Shown in pieces: positions 18,562 to 27,701 of a stretch of DNA of 64,000 bases. Source of the DNA: Robertmurraya_A mangrovi. Its GTDB lineage: Bacteria > Bacillota > Bacilli > Bacillales > Cytobacillaceae. The stretch's first letter is position 1. Each line of letters opens with the position of its first letter. The stretch is from assembly GCF_034427655.1 (NCBI RefSeq), contig NZ_JAXOFX010000002.1, positions 62,001-126,000 on the forward strand, written 5' to 3'. A model generated the notes under the pieces. The model saw nothing but the letters and a program-made list of their open reading frames with translations. It had not been told where the DNA came from and did not search any database. The position numbers and the translations under genes were made by a program.

Positions 18562-20145
18562 ATGGAGGAATTCTTAATTTCAATTGCAGCACTGGTAATT
18601 CTAGTTCCTATAGTATACTTTTTACCTCTAGGGCTCTCGAAAAAAGGGAAAATAACCCTTATTGTTACTGCGTTATTTCTAGCAAACCTTGGTTTACTTA
18701 CCAGAAACCAATATCCATTGTGGCAAGTAGTACTCATATTACTATTACTATTATCCTTAATTACATATGTAATAGATAGGAGATTTGGTAAGCAGGTTTA
18801 CAAAGTATTAGTAGACAAAGAGATTACTAATTTTGAAGAATTTAACAACGTTAAAACCAAGGTAGAACCGAAACAATTAGAAATCAATAATAATCTAGAG
18901 CATTCATTAAATGAGATTAATTTGGAAGAATTTGAATCAATTATCGATAAAAATGAGCAGAAAAGTAATTTTAATTCAGCAGAAAACTTTGTAGATTTAG
19001 AGGGAATTAATATTGATGAAATACAAGTAACAGATTCAGTAGAACCAAAGGTTCCTAAGCAGGATGTTGTTTTAAATATTGCTGAACTTGAAGACTCCAT
19101 TGAATTTTTTAATGACAAAGAGAGTACAATTCAAGAACCAATATCCACTATTGATATTAACCACGATGAAAGTGCTGAAAATGAAGTGTCTGGTTATATG
19201 TCTGATATTGAAAAATTACTAGAAGGGGATTTGGATTTAGAAACATTACTCTTAGAAGAAAATCAAGTTAACACTTCTAATCCAGAAGGTGAAGATAGAG
19301 AGAATATTCCATTGGATATTCAGGACTCCGACTATCATATAGAAGAATTAAATTTGGAAGAAATCAGCATGGGCATCATAGCTTCCAATGTTTCTGAGTT
19401 AGATTTTGATGTAATTGAGGAAATAAATATTGATAATGGAGAGAGCATTACCGATGCACTAGAGAACATTCAGATACCCATTTTAACTGATATAGAGGAA
19501 ATTAAACAGGAGCATTTAAACTCAAAGGAATATGAGAGTGTACCTATATTAACAGAAGTTGAAATTGAAGAAAGTACTTTGGAAGAAGAAGGTTACAATA
19601 TTGGAGAATTAGGAAAAATTAATAATAACGAGAAAGATTCTCGAATAAAAGATGTCCCATATATTGAGGTTTTAAATCAAGTTGCTGTTAGTTTTGATTC
19701 TAATAACGCATATAACGGGGAATTGAATCAGCCTCGAAGTGAACAAAATGACGAAATACATCATGTAATGATTACAGAAGAACTGCAGGAGGAAAACTTA
19801 TTTAAATCACCTGTATTCGACGAATTAGAAGATATGGAAGAACAGACAAAACAAAGGCAAAAAACTTTACTTCAACAAAAGTTATTTCAGACAATGGTAG
19901 ATCAATTATATGTAGCTAGAAAGACAATGTTGCTCGAAGAGTATGAAAGTCTTATTATTCAACACTTACACCCTGATATGTCAGTTCAAGAATATTACAC
20001 TTTCGCAAGCTTACTTATTCAACATTATATTACACATAAAGAAAGACCTAAGTTAAAAGTCTTGTTAGAAGATTTGATAGATAAAATGGAAGATTATCCA
20101 GTATTGGAAATGGAAATTCAATATTTATACGAACAATATTGCTGA
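18562..20145 (+). CDS. Acidic membrane protein at the head of the pilus operon, unknown
   Basis: 527-residue protein that I do not recognise. Three hydrophobic segments (about 4-23, 30-47 and 53-70) are followed by a basic stretch (IDRRFGKQ). A very acidic, low-complexity region (about 85-420) contains repeated short Glu/Asp-Ile/Leu motifs such as LNLEEISMG, ISELDFDVIEEI-like and NINIDNGE-like segments. A helical C-terminal part of about 100 residues (KTLLQQKLFQTMVDQLYVAR ... LYEQYC) looks ordered. AAAGGGGTG precedes the ATG. It starts the plus-strand pilus gene run, divergent from the minor pilins, so a pilus assembly or scaffold role is possible but unproven. Confidence 0.8.
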   Translation: MEEFLISIAALVILVPIVYFLPLGLSKKGKITLIVTALFLANLGLLTRNQYPLWQVVLILLLLLSLITYVIDRRFGKQVYKVLVDKEITNFEEFNNVKTKVEPKQLEINNNLEHSLNEINLEEFESIIDKNEQKSNFNSAENFVDLEGINIDEIQVTDSVEPKVPKQDVVLNIAELEDSIEFFNDKESTIQEPISTIDINHDESAENEVSGYMSDIEKLLEGDLDLETLLLEENQVNTSNPEGEDRENIPLDIQDSDYHIEELNLEEISMGIIASNVSELDFDVIEEINIDNGESITDALENIQIPILTDIEEIKQEHLNSKEYESVPILTEVEIEESTLEEEGYNIGELGKINNNEKDSRIKDVPYIEVLNQVAVSFDSNNAYNGELNQPRSEQNDEIHHVMITEELQEENLFKSPVFDELEDMEEQTKQRQKTLLQQKLFQTMVDQLYVARKTMLLEEYESLIIQHLHPDMSVQEYYTFASLLIQHYITHKERPKLKVLLEDLIDKMEDYPVLEMEIQYLYEQYC

Positions 20146-20237
20146 AAAAACACGACGATTTTCCCAGAACGTGATAAAATGTTCTACAGTAAAATAATGT
20201 TTCGTGAAATTTATAGTTAGGTGTGGTGACTTTATTA

Positions 20238-20996
20238 ATGAAGAAAAGTACTCAAATAAATGGCTTACCTATTATTAGTATTGCAGATGGTAATCAGATA
20301 GGAAAAGTAAAATCTTTAGTTATTAATCCAGAAAAAGGAACTGTAGATTTCTTAACAATCGAACATGAAGACTTCCAAGTAAGTGTAAAAGCAATTCCTT
20401 TTAAAAAAGTTGTAGGAATTGGAGAGTATGCCGTAACTGTAGATAGTGAAAATGCAGTTATTGATTTAAATGAAATACCAATTGCTAACCAACTTGTAAA
20501 TAAGAAAATAAAAATTATTAATACAAAAGTAATGACTAGAAAAGGCGAGTTAGTTGGAGAAGTTATTGAGTTCTTCGTCGATCAAGACTCTGGAATCATT
20601 CTTGGTATGCAGTTAAAAGTAACGGACAAAGAAGTAGCTCTAGCTTCAGATTCTGTTGTTACTTTTGGTAAAGATATTATTATTGTTAAGGAAGATGCCT
20701 CTTTGAATTTCCTAGATTCTGTCGAAGATTTAGATAGAAAAGAAAATGTAGAGGATGAACTAACTGATGTTCTTTCAACTGAAACAGGTTACAAGGAAGA
20801 AAAAGAAATTAAGGCACTAAAAGAAAAGCAAATTGAACTGCTAAACGGAAAAAGAGTAATGAAAGATATCCTAGATAAGGATGGAAAGATAATTTTTCAT
20901 GAAGGAACTGTTTTAACTTCTGAATTAATTGAAAAAGCGCAGGCTGAAGGTCCAAGTCTAGTTGTTGAACTATCTATGAATGTTGAAGTCGTTTAA
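20238..20996 (+). CDS. PRC-barrel domain protein
   Basis: 252-residue cytosolic protein with two tandem PRC-barrel-like domains: about 3-80 (INGLPIISIADGNQIGKVKS) and about 85-160 (VMTRKGELVGEVIEFFVDQD). A third segment near the C-terminus (VMKDILDKDGKIIFHEGTVL) is similar in style. PRC-barrels occur in RNA maturation, photosynthesis and sporulation proteins and mediate binding. I chose the ATG at 20238 because GTGGTGAC precedes it and the barrel begins right after; GTG codons at 20223 and 20226 are in frame. It lies 15 bp before the VanW-like gene within the pilus run. Confidence 0.8.
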   Translation: MKKSTQINGLPIISIADGNQIGKVKSLVINPEKGTVDFLTIEHEDFQVSVKAIPFKKVVGIGEYAVTVDSENAVIDLNEIPIANQLVNKKIKIINTKVMTRKGELVGEVIEFFVDQDSGIILGMQLKVTDKEVALASDSVVTFGKDIIIVKEDASLNFLDSVEDLDRKENVEDELTDVLSTETGYKEEKEIKALKEKQIELLNGKRVMKDILDKDGKIIFHEGTVLTSELIEKAQAEGPSLVVELSMNVEVV

Positions 20997-21010
20997 AGGA
21001 GGCCATAAAT

Positions 21011-22345
21011 GTGAGGAATCAGCACGTAACTAAGCTGTTTCTAATTCTGATTATATGTACTACTTATATCTTTTGTTTCTCACATTTTGGTGCATTAGCT
21101 TATAGCTCAATCTTAGATAAAAACGATACCTTTGAAGAAAACACCAAGATTGGACCCTTATCCGTAGAAGGGAAAACTATAGGCGAAGTAGATTTGCTAC
21201 TTGCTGATGAAATAAATAAATGGCTTTCAGAAACAACTATAGTGATCCAATATCGTGAAAAAAGTGTAGCTTATGATATAACTAATTTTGAGTTTGATAT
21301 TGTAACAACCATTGCCCAAACCAATCAAAAAGAACAAAATAACCTTATAGTGTACGTAGACTCCTTTGAACATTTTTTACAATCTCTTTCTCCTTCTTTA
21401 GATCTGTCTATAATTGATATAGATAGATTAACCGAGGAGCTTCTTCTAAGTGCAGAAGTGTTACAACCTGGAGCTTATAAATTTAAGCTAGAAGAATTCT
21501 TAGTTAAGGATAAATTTAACGAACAAAGTATAATAACGGAAGCAAATTTGAAACTAAAAGCAGTACCTAGAGAGATTCGTGAACTAGGAGAGGTAACTAT
21601 TGAAATCCCTCCTAACTCTCAATTTTCATTGTTAAGTTATCTAAAAGAGAATAAGACTAGTAAATTATCAACCTATTCGCTTAGCTTATTGGGTACAGCA
21701 ATATATCAGGTAATTTTACCTACAAATTTTTCAATTATTGAAAGACATACAAGTCTAGAATTACCGAAATATGCTAATCTTGGTTTTGAGGCCAATGTTA
21801 ATGCTGATAAAAATAAAGATTTACTGTTTGCAAATCCAAATGATTATGGTTATTCAATAGATTTGTTGATAGATAATACAAGATTAATCGTTCAATTAAA
21901 GGGTCCTCAATTCCTGAATAAGTATACTATTCTTACAGAAGGTAAGGAGAAATATAAGCCAAAAACCATAAAGCAGTATACTCCTCAACTAACTGGAGAT
22001 AAATTTAAAATAGTAAATAAGGGAAAAGATGGTCAGTTAATTAAGGTTTATAGAGAGTATTCCGATGAAAAAGGTGAAATTCTAAAGAGAGAATTCATTT
22101 CAGAAGACTTCTACCCTCCAATCTACCGGATAGAATCTCACCCATTAGTAGGTAAAAATCCTATTAATAGTGTGGATGATTCTATTGAGAATGAAGATGA
22201 CACAGAGTTAGATTATGAAGAAGATATAGAGACAGATAGTGAAGATAATATGGTAGAGGACTTTTACGAATACCTAAAAGATCTAAAGCAAAAGGAAATG
22301 GAAGAAGATGATCTTTGGGGGAAACCAAATGAAGAAGCAAAATAA
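21011..22345 (+). CDS. VanW-like exported or membrane-anchored protein
   Basis: 444-residue protein beginning at GTG 21011, with GGAGG 8 nt upstream. It has an N-terminal signal or anchor segment (about 8-30). Next comes an IGPLSVEGKTIGEVDLLLA segment resembling the peptidoglycan-binding repeat that precedes VanW domains. The C-terminal domain (about 270-385) has the VanW-type ending DGQLIKVYREY ... EFISEDFYPPIYRI. It finishes with a long acidic tail. The biochemical role of VanW proteins is not established. Its place just before pilB suggests a cell-wall-facing part of the pilus machine, perhaps helping the fibre pass through peptidoglycan; that is inference. Confidence 0.75.
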   Translation: MRNQHVTKLFLILIICTTYIFCFSHFGALAYSSILDKNDTFEENTKIGPLSVEGKTIGEVDLLLADEINKWLSETTIVIQYREKSVAYDITNFEFDIVTTIAQTNQKEQNNLIVYVDSFEHFLQSLSPSLDLSIIDIDRLTEELLLSAEVLQPGAYKFKLEEFLVKDKFNEQSIITEANLKLKAVPREIRELGEVTIEIPPNSQFSLLSYLKENKTSKLSTYSLSLLGTAIYQVILPTNFSIIERHTSLELPKYANLGFEANVNADKNKDLLFANPNDYGYSIDLLIDNTRLIVQLKGPQFLNKYTILTEGKEKYKPKTIKQYTPQLTGDKFKIVNKGKDGQLIKVYREYSDEKGEILKREFISEDFYPPIYRIESHPLVGKNPINSVDDSIENEDDTELDYEEDIETDSEDNMVEDFYEYLKDLKQKEMEEDDLWGKPNEEAK

Positions 22346-22369
22346 TCTCTATAAAGCGGGGATATGAAT

Positions 22370-24031
22370 ATGAAACAAACCCGAAAACGACTTGGGGATT
22401 TATTAGTTGAAGCTGGTCTTATTACTGAAGATCAGCTTCAGTCTACTTTATTAGAAAAAAGCCCTAGTCAAAAGTTAGGAGACGCATTATTACAAAGAGG
22501 GCACATTACCGAACAGCAGTTAATTGAAGTGTTAGAGTTTCAATTGGGCATTCCACATATAAGTTTATACCGCTATCCTTTTGAAACAAAGCTTTTTAGT
22601 TTAATACCAAAAGACATTGCAAAAAGAAACCTATTAATTCCATTAAAAAAGGATGGGGATAAGCTTTTCGTGGCTATGGCCGATCCAATGGACTTTTTTG
22701 CCATTGATGATCTTAGATTATCAACAGGTTTTCAAATAGAAACAGCGATTGCTACTAAAGACGATATTATAAGGGCTATAAATAAGTATTATGATATTGA
22801 CGAAGGCTTTGAAGAAATGCTTGGTGACCTTCCTTCTATAGAAAATGGTCAAGAAGAGAAAATTACAGATCAGGATTCACCTATAGTCCGACTAGTTAAT
22901 CAATTGTTATCAAACGCTGCGGCATTAAAAGCAAGTGATATCCACATTGATCCACAAGAGACGAAGGTTGTTGTGAGATATCGGATTGACGGTGTATTAC
23001 GGGTTGAACGGGTTTTACCAAAACACATGCAAAGTGTGTTAGCGGCAAGAATTAAAATAATGGCAAATTTAGATATCACAGAACATCGTGTACCTCAAGA
23101 TGGAAGAATTAAAATAAACCTCGATTTTCATCCGATAGATTTACGTGTATCTACACTTCCTACTGTTTATGGAGAAAAGATGGTTATGCGTATCCTTGAT
23201 ATGGGAAGTGCCTTAAACGATCTAAACAAACTTGGATTCAATAAGTTAAATATGAAAAGATTTACTGAAATGATTGAGAAACCCACCGGAATAGTACTAA
23301 TTACTGGGCCAACAGGGTCAGGCAAATCTTCTACCCTTTATGCAGCTCTAAATAAACTTAACAATGAAGAAGTCAACATCATTACGATAGAAGATCCGGT
23401 TGAATATCAGCTAGAAGGAATAAATCAAATCCAAGTAAACTCAAATGTAGGAATGACATTTGCTAAAGGACTAAGATCTATTCTACGTCAAGATCCTAAT
23501 ATTATTATGGTTGGAGAAATAAGGGATAAAGAGACTGTAGAAGTTGCTATACGAGCATCACTAACAGGGCACCTAGTGTTAAGTACACTCCATACTAATG
23601 ATTCATTAGGTACAATAACTAGGCTACTAGATATGGGAGTAGAACCATTTTTAGTGGCCTCATCATTAAGTGGTATTGTAGCCCAGCGTCTAGTCCGAAA
23701 GGTTTGTAGAGATTGTGCAGAGCAACAAGCCCCCACAAAAAGAGAAATTGATATATTTGCCAAACGTGGAATGAAAGTAGATACAATTACACGAGGTAGA
23801 GGATGCTCTTCCTGTAATATGACTGGCTATAAAGGAAGACTAGCCATTCATGAAATACTTGTAATAAACGATGAAATGCGCAGAGTGATTATGAATGGAG
23901 AATCTTTTACGAGATTACGAGAGCTAGCCATGAAATATAAAACCGTTTTCTTAATTGACGATGGATTACTAAAAATCAAGCAAGGCTTAACAACAACAGA
24001 AGAAGTACTAAGAGTTGCAATACCTGAGTAG
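22370..24031 (+). CDS. pilB: Type IV pilus extension ATPase PilB with MshEN domain
   Basis: 553-residue secretion ATPase that powers pilus polymerisation at the inner face of the membrane. ATG 22370 fits the GCGGGGA site better than ATG 22364. Two tandem 24-residue MshEN motifs begin at residue 7 (RLGDLLVEAGLIT...) and residue 35 (KLGDALLQRGHIT...), the pattern known to bind c-di-GMP. The first keeps all consensus positions except its last Gln (Lys here); the second has Lys for Arg and His for one hydrophobic. Walker A is GPTGSGKSS (313-321), followed by Asp and His boxes (DPNIIMVGEIRDKET, STLHTNDS). A four-Cys zinc site (VCRDC ... CSSC) is near the C-terminus. Confidence 0.96.
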   Translation: MKQTRKRLGDLLVEAGLITEDQLQSTLLEKSPSQKLGDALLQRGHITEQQLIEVLEFQLGIPHISLYRYPFETKLFSLIPKDIAKRNLLIPLKKDGDKLFVAMADPMDFFAIDDLRLSTGFQIETAIATKDDIIRAINKYYDIDEGFEEMLGDLPSIENGQEEKITDQDSPIVRLVNQLLSNAAALKASDIHIDPQETKVVVRYRIDGVLRVERVLPKHMQSVLAARIKIMANLDITEHRVPQDGRIKINLDFHPIDLRVSTLPTVYGEKMVMRILDMGSALNDLNKLGFNKLNMKRFTEMIEKPTGIVLITGPTGSGKSSTLYAALNKLNNEEVNIITIEDPVEYQLEGINQIQVNSNVGMTFAKGLRSILRQDPNIIMVGEIRDKETVEVAIRASLTGHLVLSTLHTNDSLGTITRLLDMGVEPFLVASSLSGIVAQRLVRKVCRDCAEQQAPTKREIDIFAKRGMKVDTITRGRGCSSCNMTGYKGRLAIHEILVINDEMRRVIMNGESFTRLRELAMKYKTVFLIDDGLLKIKQGLTTTEEVLRVAIPE

Positions 24032-24044
24032 AGGTGAGTAGAAA

Positions 24045-25085
24045 GTGAAGGAAAAGATAGACTATTTACTTCGTGCTGGATTTGAATTAAAGGCGTCTGA
24101 TATTCATTTAACAGTTGGAGTACCACCTGTTATGAGAATTAATGGAACTTTAAAGAAATATGGTAAAGACATTATAAAACCAACTGATACTGAAGAAATG
24201 GCTAAATCAATTATACCTACACATATGTGGGAACGTTTTAAGGAGAATGGGGAATTAGATTTTTCATATGGTATCCCTGGCGTCTCTAGATTTCGTGTAA
24301 ATACGTATTTTCAACGCTCTTGTATTGCAATGGCTGTTCGAGTAGTACCTACGAGAATTCCAACCATTGAGGAATTAGACCTTCCTCCGGTATTAAAGAA
24401 AATTACGGAAAAGCCACAAGGTCTTGTTCTAGTTACTGGGCCAACTGGAAGTGGTAAATCAACTACTCTAGCATCAATGATTCAATATATGAATCAACAT
24501 AGTAGAAAGCATATTATCACCTTAGAAGATCCAATCGAGTATTTGCATAAACACAATCATTCTATCATTGACCAACGTGAAGTGGGCTTTGATACAAACA
24601 ACTTTGCGAATGGTTTAAGGGCAGCTTTAAGGCAAGATCCAGATGTAATTTTAGTTGGAGAAATGAGAGATTTAGAAACGATTCAAACGGCTATAACGGC
24701 TGCAGAGACAGGCCACTTAGTATTTGGGACGCTACATACTTCTAGTGCTCCGGCAACTATTAACCGCATTATTGATGTTTTCCCTCCATCACAGCAGCCA
24801 CAGATCAGAATACAACTAGCATCAGTGTTGGTATCCATTATATCGCAAAGACTTTTCCCATCCGTTGATCAGGCTGGAAGAAAGGCAGCGACAGAGATAT
24901 TAATCAATAATTCGGCTGTTTCAAATTTAATTAGAAATGAAAAAATTCATCAAATTGTTAGTATTATGCAAACTTCTAGGTCTTACGGAATGCATACATT
25001 AGAAGCGAGCATAAAGGAACTGATTCAAAACGGTTATGTTTCGAAAGAAGTTGCTGAGCCATTTCTACAGGAGAAGTTAGACTAA
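24045..25085 (+). CDS. pilT: Type IV pilus retraction ATPase PilT
   Basis: 346-residue ATPase that depolymerises pili and so drives twitching and retraction. The GTG start at 24045 has GAGGTGAG upstream, 13 bp after pilB. Walker A is GPTGSGKS (132-139). The Asp box is LRQDPDVILVGEMRD, the His box is GTLHTSSA, and the family segment TINRIIDVFPPSQQ is present. It lacks the MshEN domain and the zinc site of PilB, and its length is typical for PilT (about 345). PilT is not part of the B. subtilis competence pilus system, so its presence argues for a retractile pilus. Confidence 0.96.
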   Translation: MKEKIDYLLRAGFELKASDIHLTVGVPPVMRINGTLKKYGKDIIKPTDTEEMAKSIIPTHMWERFKENGELDFSYGIPGVSRFRVNTYFQRSCIAMAVRVVPTRIPTIEELDLPPVLKKITEKPQGLVLVTGPTGSGKSTTLASMIQYMNQHSRKHIITLEDPIEYLHKHNHSIIDQREVGFDTNNFANGLRAALRQDPDVILVGEMRDLETIQTAITAAETGHLVFGTLHTSSAPATINRIIDVFPPSQQPQIRIQLASVLVSIISQRLFPSVDQAGRKAATEILINNSAVSNLIRNEKIHQIVSIMQTSRSYGMHTLEASIKELIQNGYVSKEVAEPFLQEKLD

Positions 25086-25086
25086 T

Positions 25087-26298
25087 ATGGCACGTTTTAA
25101 GTATTCGGGCAGAGACCGTAAAGGAAAAAAAGATGGCACTATCAATGCTTCATCTAAGCGTGAAGCTATGGAGAGATTAAGAGCAGAGGGAGTAAGAGTA
25201 CTGGATATAACTGAAGTTCCTGAATCAGTTTTTACAAAGGATATAACTATAGGAAATCCAGTGAAACTTCAACACTTCGTTATTTATTTGCGTCAATTCT
25301 CAACTTTATTGAAGGCTGGTGTATCTGTAGTAGATTCAACTAATATACTTGCTACTCAAACTGAAAGTAAGTACCTAAGAAAGGCGTTAAAAGATGTTGA
25401 ACAGGAGCTTAGAGAGGGTAATCCCCTGTCAGATGCAACCGGTAAGCATCCGAAAATATTTTCAGCTATGTTCACTAATATGGTACGTGCAGGTGAAGCT
25501 GGCGGAAATATGGATGAAACATTAGAAAGATTAGCAGAGCATTATGAAAAGCAGCATCAAACTCGACAAAAAATGATCTCCGCTCTTGCTTATCCAGTTG
25601 TAGTCGGATTCATTGCCATTGCAGTTGTTATTTTCTTATTAGTTTCTGTTGTTCCAACTTTTGTTGATATGTTTGCAGATTTCGGCGGTGAACTCCCTAC
25701 AATTACCGTATTTGTTTTATCGTCAAGTGAATTTATGCAAAAGTATTGGTGGTTATTTATTCTTATTTTTATCAGTTTTATTATTACCATAACTATTTTG
25801 AGAAAAAACAAGAACACAAAGTATTACTTAGATATGTTTATATTGCGTATCCCTGTATTTGGAAATATGCTTCAAAAAGCAGCATTAGCTAGAATGACTA
25901 GGACACTTAGTTCATTATTTACAAGCTCTGTACCAATACTTCAGGCAATGTCAATTGTCGAAAAAGTAGTTGAAAATGAAGTGATCGGAAGGGTAATACG
26001 CGAGTCAAGGGACTCCCTAGAAAAAGGACAGTCTATTACTACACCTATGAAAAAGCATTGGGCATTTCCTCCTTTAATCACTCAAATGATAGCAATTGGA
26101 GAAGAAACCGGTGCTTTAGATGCGATGCTTGGGAAGGTGGCTGATTTCTATGAGAAAGAAGTAGAAAACAGCACAGACCGAATTAAATCACTAATTGAGC
26201 CATTAATGATTGTCGTACTGGCAGGATTAGTCGGAACTATTGTTACTTCTATCATGGTTCCGATGTTTGAAATATTTAACCAAGTAGGAAATCATTAA
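25087..26298 (+). CDS. pilC: Type IV pilus inner-membrane platform protein PilC
   Basis: 403-residue GspF/PilC-family platform protein that couples the ATPases to the growing fibre. It contains two T2SSF domains (about 68-190 and 270-395), each with an LLKAGVSVVDS or LFTSSVPILQA type start and an RAGEAGG/IGEETGA motif. Three main hydrophobic segments lie at about 168-190, 215-235 and 370-395. It begins 1 bp after the pilT stop with AGGAGA upstream, so it is co-translated with pilT. Confidence 0.95.
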   Translation: MARFKYSGRDRKGKKDGTINASSKREAMERLRAEGVRVLDITEVPESVFTKDITIGNPVKLQHFVIYLRQFSTLLKAGVSVVDSTNILATQTESKYLRKALKDVEQELREGNPLSDATGKHPKIFSAMFTNMVRAGEAGGNMDETLERLAEHYEKQHQTRQKMISALAYPVVVGFIAIAVVIFLLVSVVPTFVDMFADFGGELPTITVFVLSSSEFMQKYWWLFILIFISFIITITILRKNKNTKYYLDMFILRIPVFGNMLQKAALARMTRTLSSLFTSSVPILQAMSIVEKVVENEVIGRVIRESRDSLEKGQSITTPMKKHWAFPPLITQMIAIGEETGALDAMLGKVADFYEKEVENSTDRIKSLIEPLMIVVLAGLVGTIVTSIMVPMFEIFNQVGNH

Positions 26299-26304
26299 TA
26301 GTAA

Positions 26305-26322
26305 TAAAATGTTAACATTTTA
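26305..26322. promoter_or_regulatory. 18-bp perfect palindrome upstream of the major pilin
   Basis: TAAAATGTTAACATTTTA is fully self-complementary and lies 7 bp after the pilC stop. It has no following T run, so it is not an intrinsic terminator. It ends at the -35 region of the candidate pilin promoter, a position suitable for an operator. Confidence 0.6.
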
Positions 26323-26349
26323 CTGTATAGAAAAAGCTTTAAATATAAT
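26320..26349 (+). promoter_or_regulatory. Candidate promoter of the major pilin gene
   Basis: TATAAT at 26344-26349 is a perfect -10. The -35 (TTACTG, 26320-26325, 18-bp spacer) is poor, which would suit an activator-dependent promoter. The 113-bp gap before the pilin is by far the largest among the core assembly genes. Confidence 0.5.
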
Positions 26350-26411
26350 ACAATTTTTGATAGAGTACAATTATCATAGTGAAATTTTACTAAGGAAAAG
26401 GAGAGGGTAAA

Positions 26412-26918
26412 ATGTTTAAGACTTTAAAAGCACGTTTGAAAAATGAGCGTGGATTGACTTTAATCGAGTTACTAGCTGTTGTTGTTATTTTGGGGATTAT
26501 TGCTGCGATTGCAGTGCCTAGTATTGGTGGGTTAATAGATAACTCTAAGAAGGATGCACATGTTGCGAATGCTCAGCAGATGATTAATTCCACTAAAATA
26601 GCTGTTACATCGGATAAGTCTCTTATTCCAAATGCTGGGAGCATGACAATAGTAACATTAAAATACCTTGAAGATCAAGGATATATAGAAACATTAAAAG
26701 ATCCGGATGGAAATAGTACCACGTATTTAAGAGCAGGCTCAGATGTAACAAATCCTGCTACTACGGGTCCGGCTAATGAATCTTTTGTAGCGATAAATAG
26801 CGATAGTAATAACAAGTTAACATACAAGGTAAAGCTAATTAACTCAAAACGTGGTGTTAAGCTTGATACTGGAAATGCAGTATCAGAGGAAGATCTAAAG
26901 AGATCAAATGTAAGATAA
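26412..26918 (+). CDS. Major type IV pilin
   Basis: 168-residue prepilin. A 14-residue leader rich in Lys/Arg (MFKTLKARLKNERG) is cut before LTLIELLAVVVILGIIAAIA, with Glu at mature +5, giving a mature protein of about 154 residues. The globular domain (about 55-168) has no cysteine. GGAGAGGG precedes the ATG, and the gene has its own leader region with a likely promoter, fitting a highly expressed subunit. It is followed 1 bp later by the peptidase that processes it. Confidence 0.93.
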   Translation: MFKTLKARLKNERGLTLIELLAVVVILGIIAAIAVPSIGGLIDNSKKDAHVANAQQMINSTKIAVTSDKSLIPNAGSMTIVTLKYLEDQGYIETLKDPDGNSTTYLRAGSDVTNPATTGPANESFVAINSDSNNKLTYKVKLINSKRGVKLDTGNAVSEEDLKRSNVR

Positions 26919-26919
26919 T

Positions 26920-27684
26920 ATGGTTTCTTTAGTTAGTACTTGCTTATTCATATTGGGCATTTTACTCGGTTCATTCTACAACGTAGTAGGCCTTAGAATC
27001 CCAATTAAAAAATCAATAGTAGCACCAAGGTCAGCTTGTCCAAATTGCCATCATCAACTAACCGCAATCGAGTTGATCCCAGTGTTTTCTTACTTAATCC
27101 AAAGGGGGAAATGCCGTGTCTGCAAGACACGCATTTCGCCCATTTATCCTATTATGGAACTTTCGACTGGTATATTGTTTGCAACAGCACCACTTATTGT
27201 AGGGTGGTCTGGAGAACTTTTCATAGCACTAACTTTAATCTCATTATTTATTATTATATTTGTTTCCGATTTAACTTATATGCTTATCCCTGATAAAATT
27301 TTACTAGTGTTTACAGGGATTTTTTTAATTGAACGTTTTTTCTTTCCACTTAATCCTTGGTGGGACTCAATTCTAGGTGCCGTTATAGGATTTTCTACTC
27401 TTCTATTTATTGCTGTAATTAGTAAGGGTGGAATGGGTGGAGGAGATATAAAACTATTTGCTTTAGTTGGTTTCGTTGTGGGTATGAAGACGCTAGCTCT
27501 ATCCTTCTTTCTAGCCACTCTATTTGGAGCAATATTTGGAATAATTGGCTTATCATTCAAATTATTAAAAAAAGGAGAGCCAATTCCCTTTGGCCCTTTT
27601 ATTGCTGTTGGGACTTTGATAGCATATTACTTTGGTAGTGAAATTATTAACGCATACTTAAATCTATTATCATCAGGACTGTAA
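26920..27684 (+). CDS. pilD: Prepilin peptidase (PilD/ComC type)
   Basis: 254-residue membrane aspartic protease that cuts prepilin leaders and N-methylates the new N-terminus. The zinc-type N-terminal domain has Cys40, Cys43, Cys65 and Cys68 (CPNC, CRVC). The two catalytic aspartates are Asp117 (FVSDLTYMLIPD) and Asp176 (MGGGDIKLF). About seven hydrophobic segments are present. No clear ribosome-binding site precedes ATG 26920, so coupling to the pilin is likely. It is placed like comC in B. subtilis, upstream of spoIIB, and may also serve competence pseudopilins encoded elsewhere. Confidence 0.95.
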   Translation: MVSLVSTCLFILGILLGSFYNVVGLRIPIKKSIVAPRSACPNCHHQLTAIELIPVFSYLIQRGKCRVCKTRISPIYPIMELSTGILFATAPLIVGWSGELFIALTLISLFIIIFVSDLTYMLIPDKILLVFTGIFLIERFFFPLNPWWDSILGAVIGFSTLLFIAVISKGGMGGGDIKLFALVGFVVGMKTLALSFFLATLFGAIFGIIGLSFKLLKKGEPIPFGPFIAVGTLIAYYFGSEIINAYLNLLSSGL

Positions 27685-27701
27685 AATAAGGGGTAATTTA
27701 T

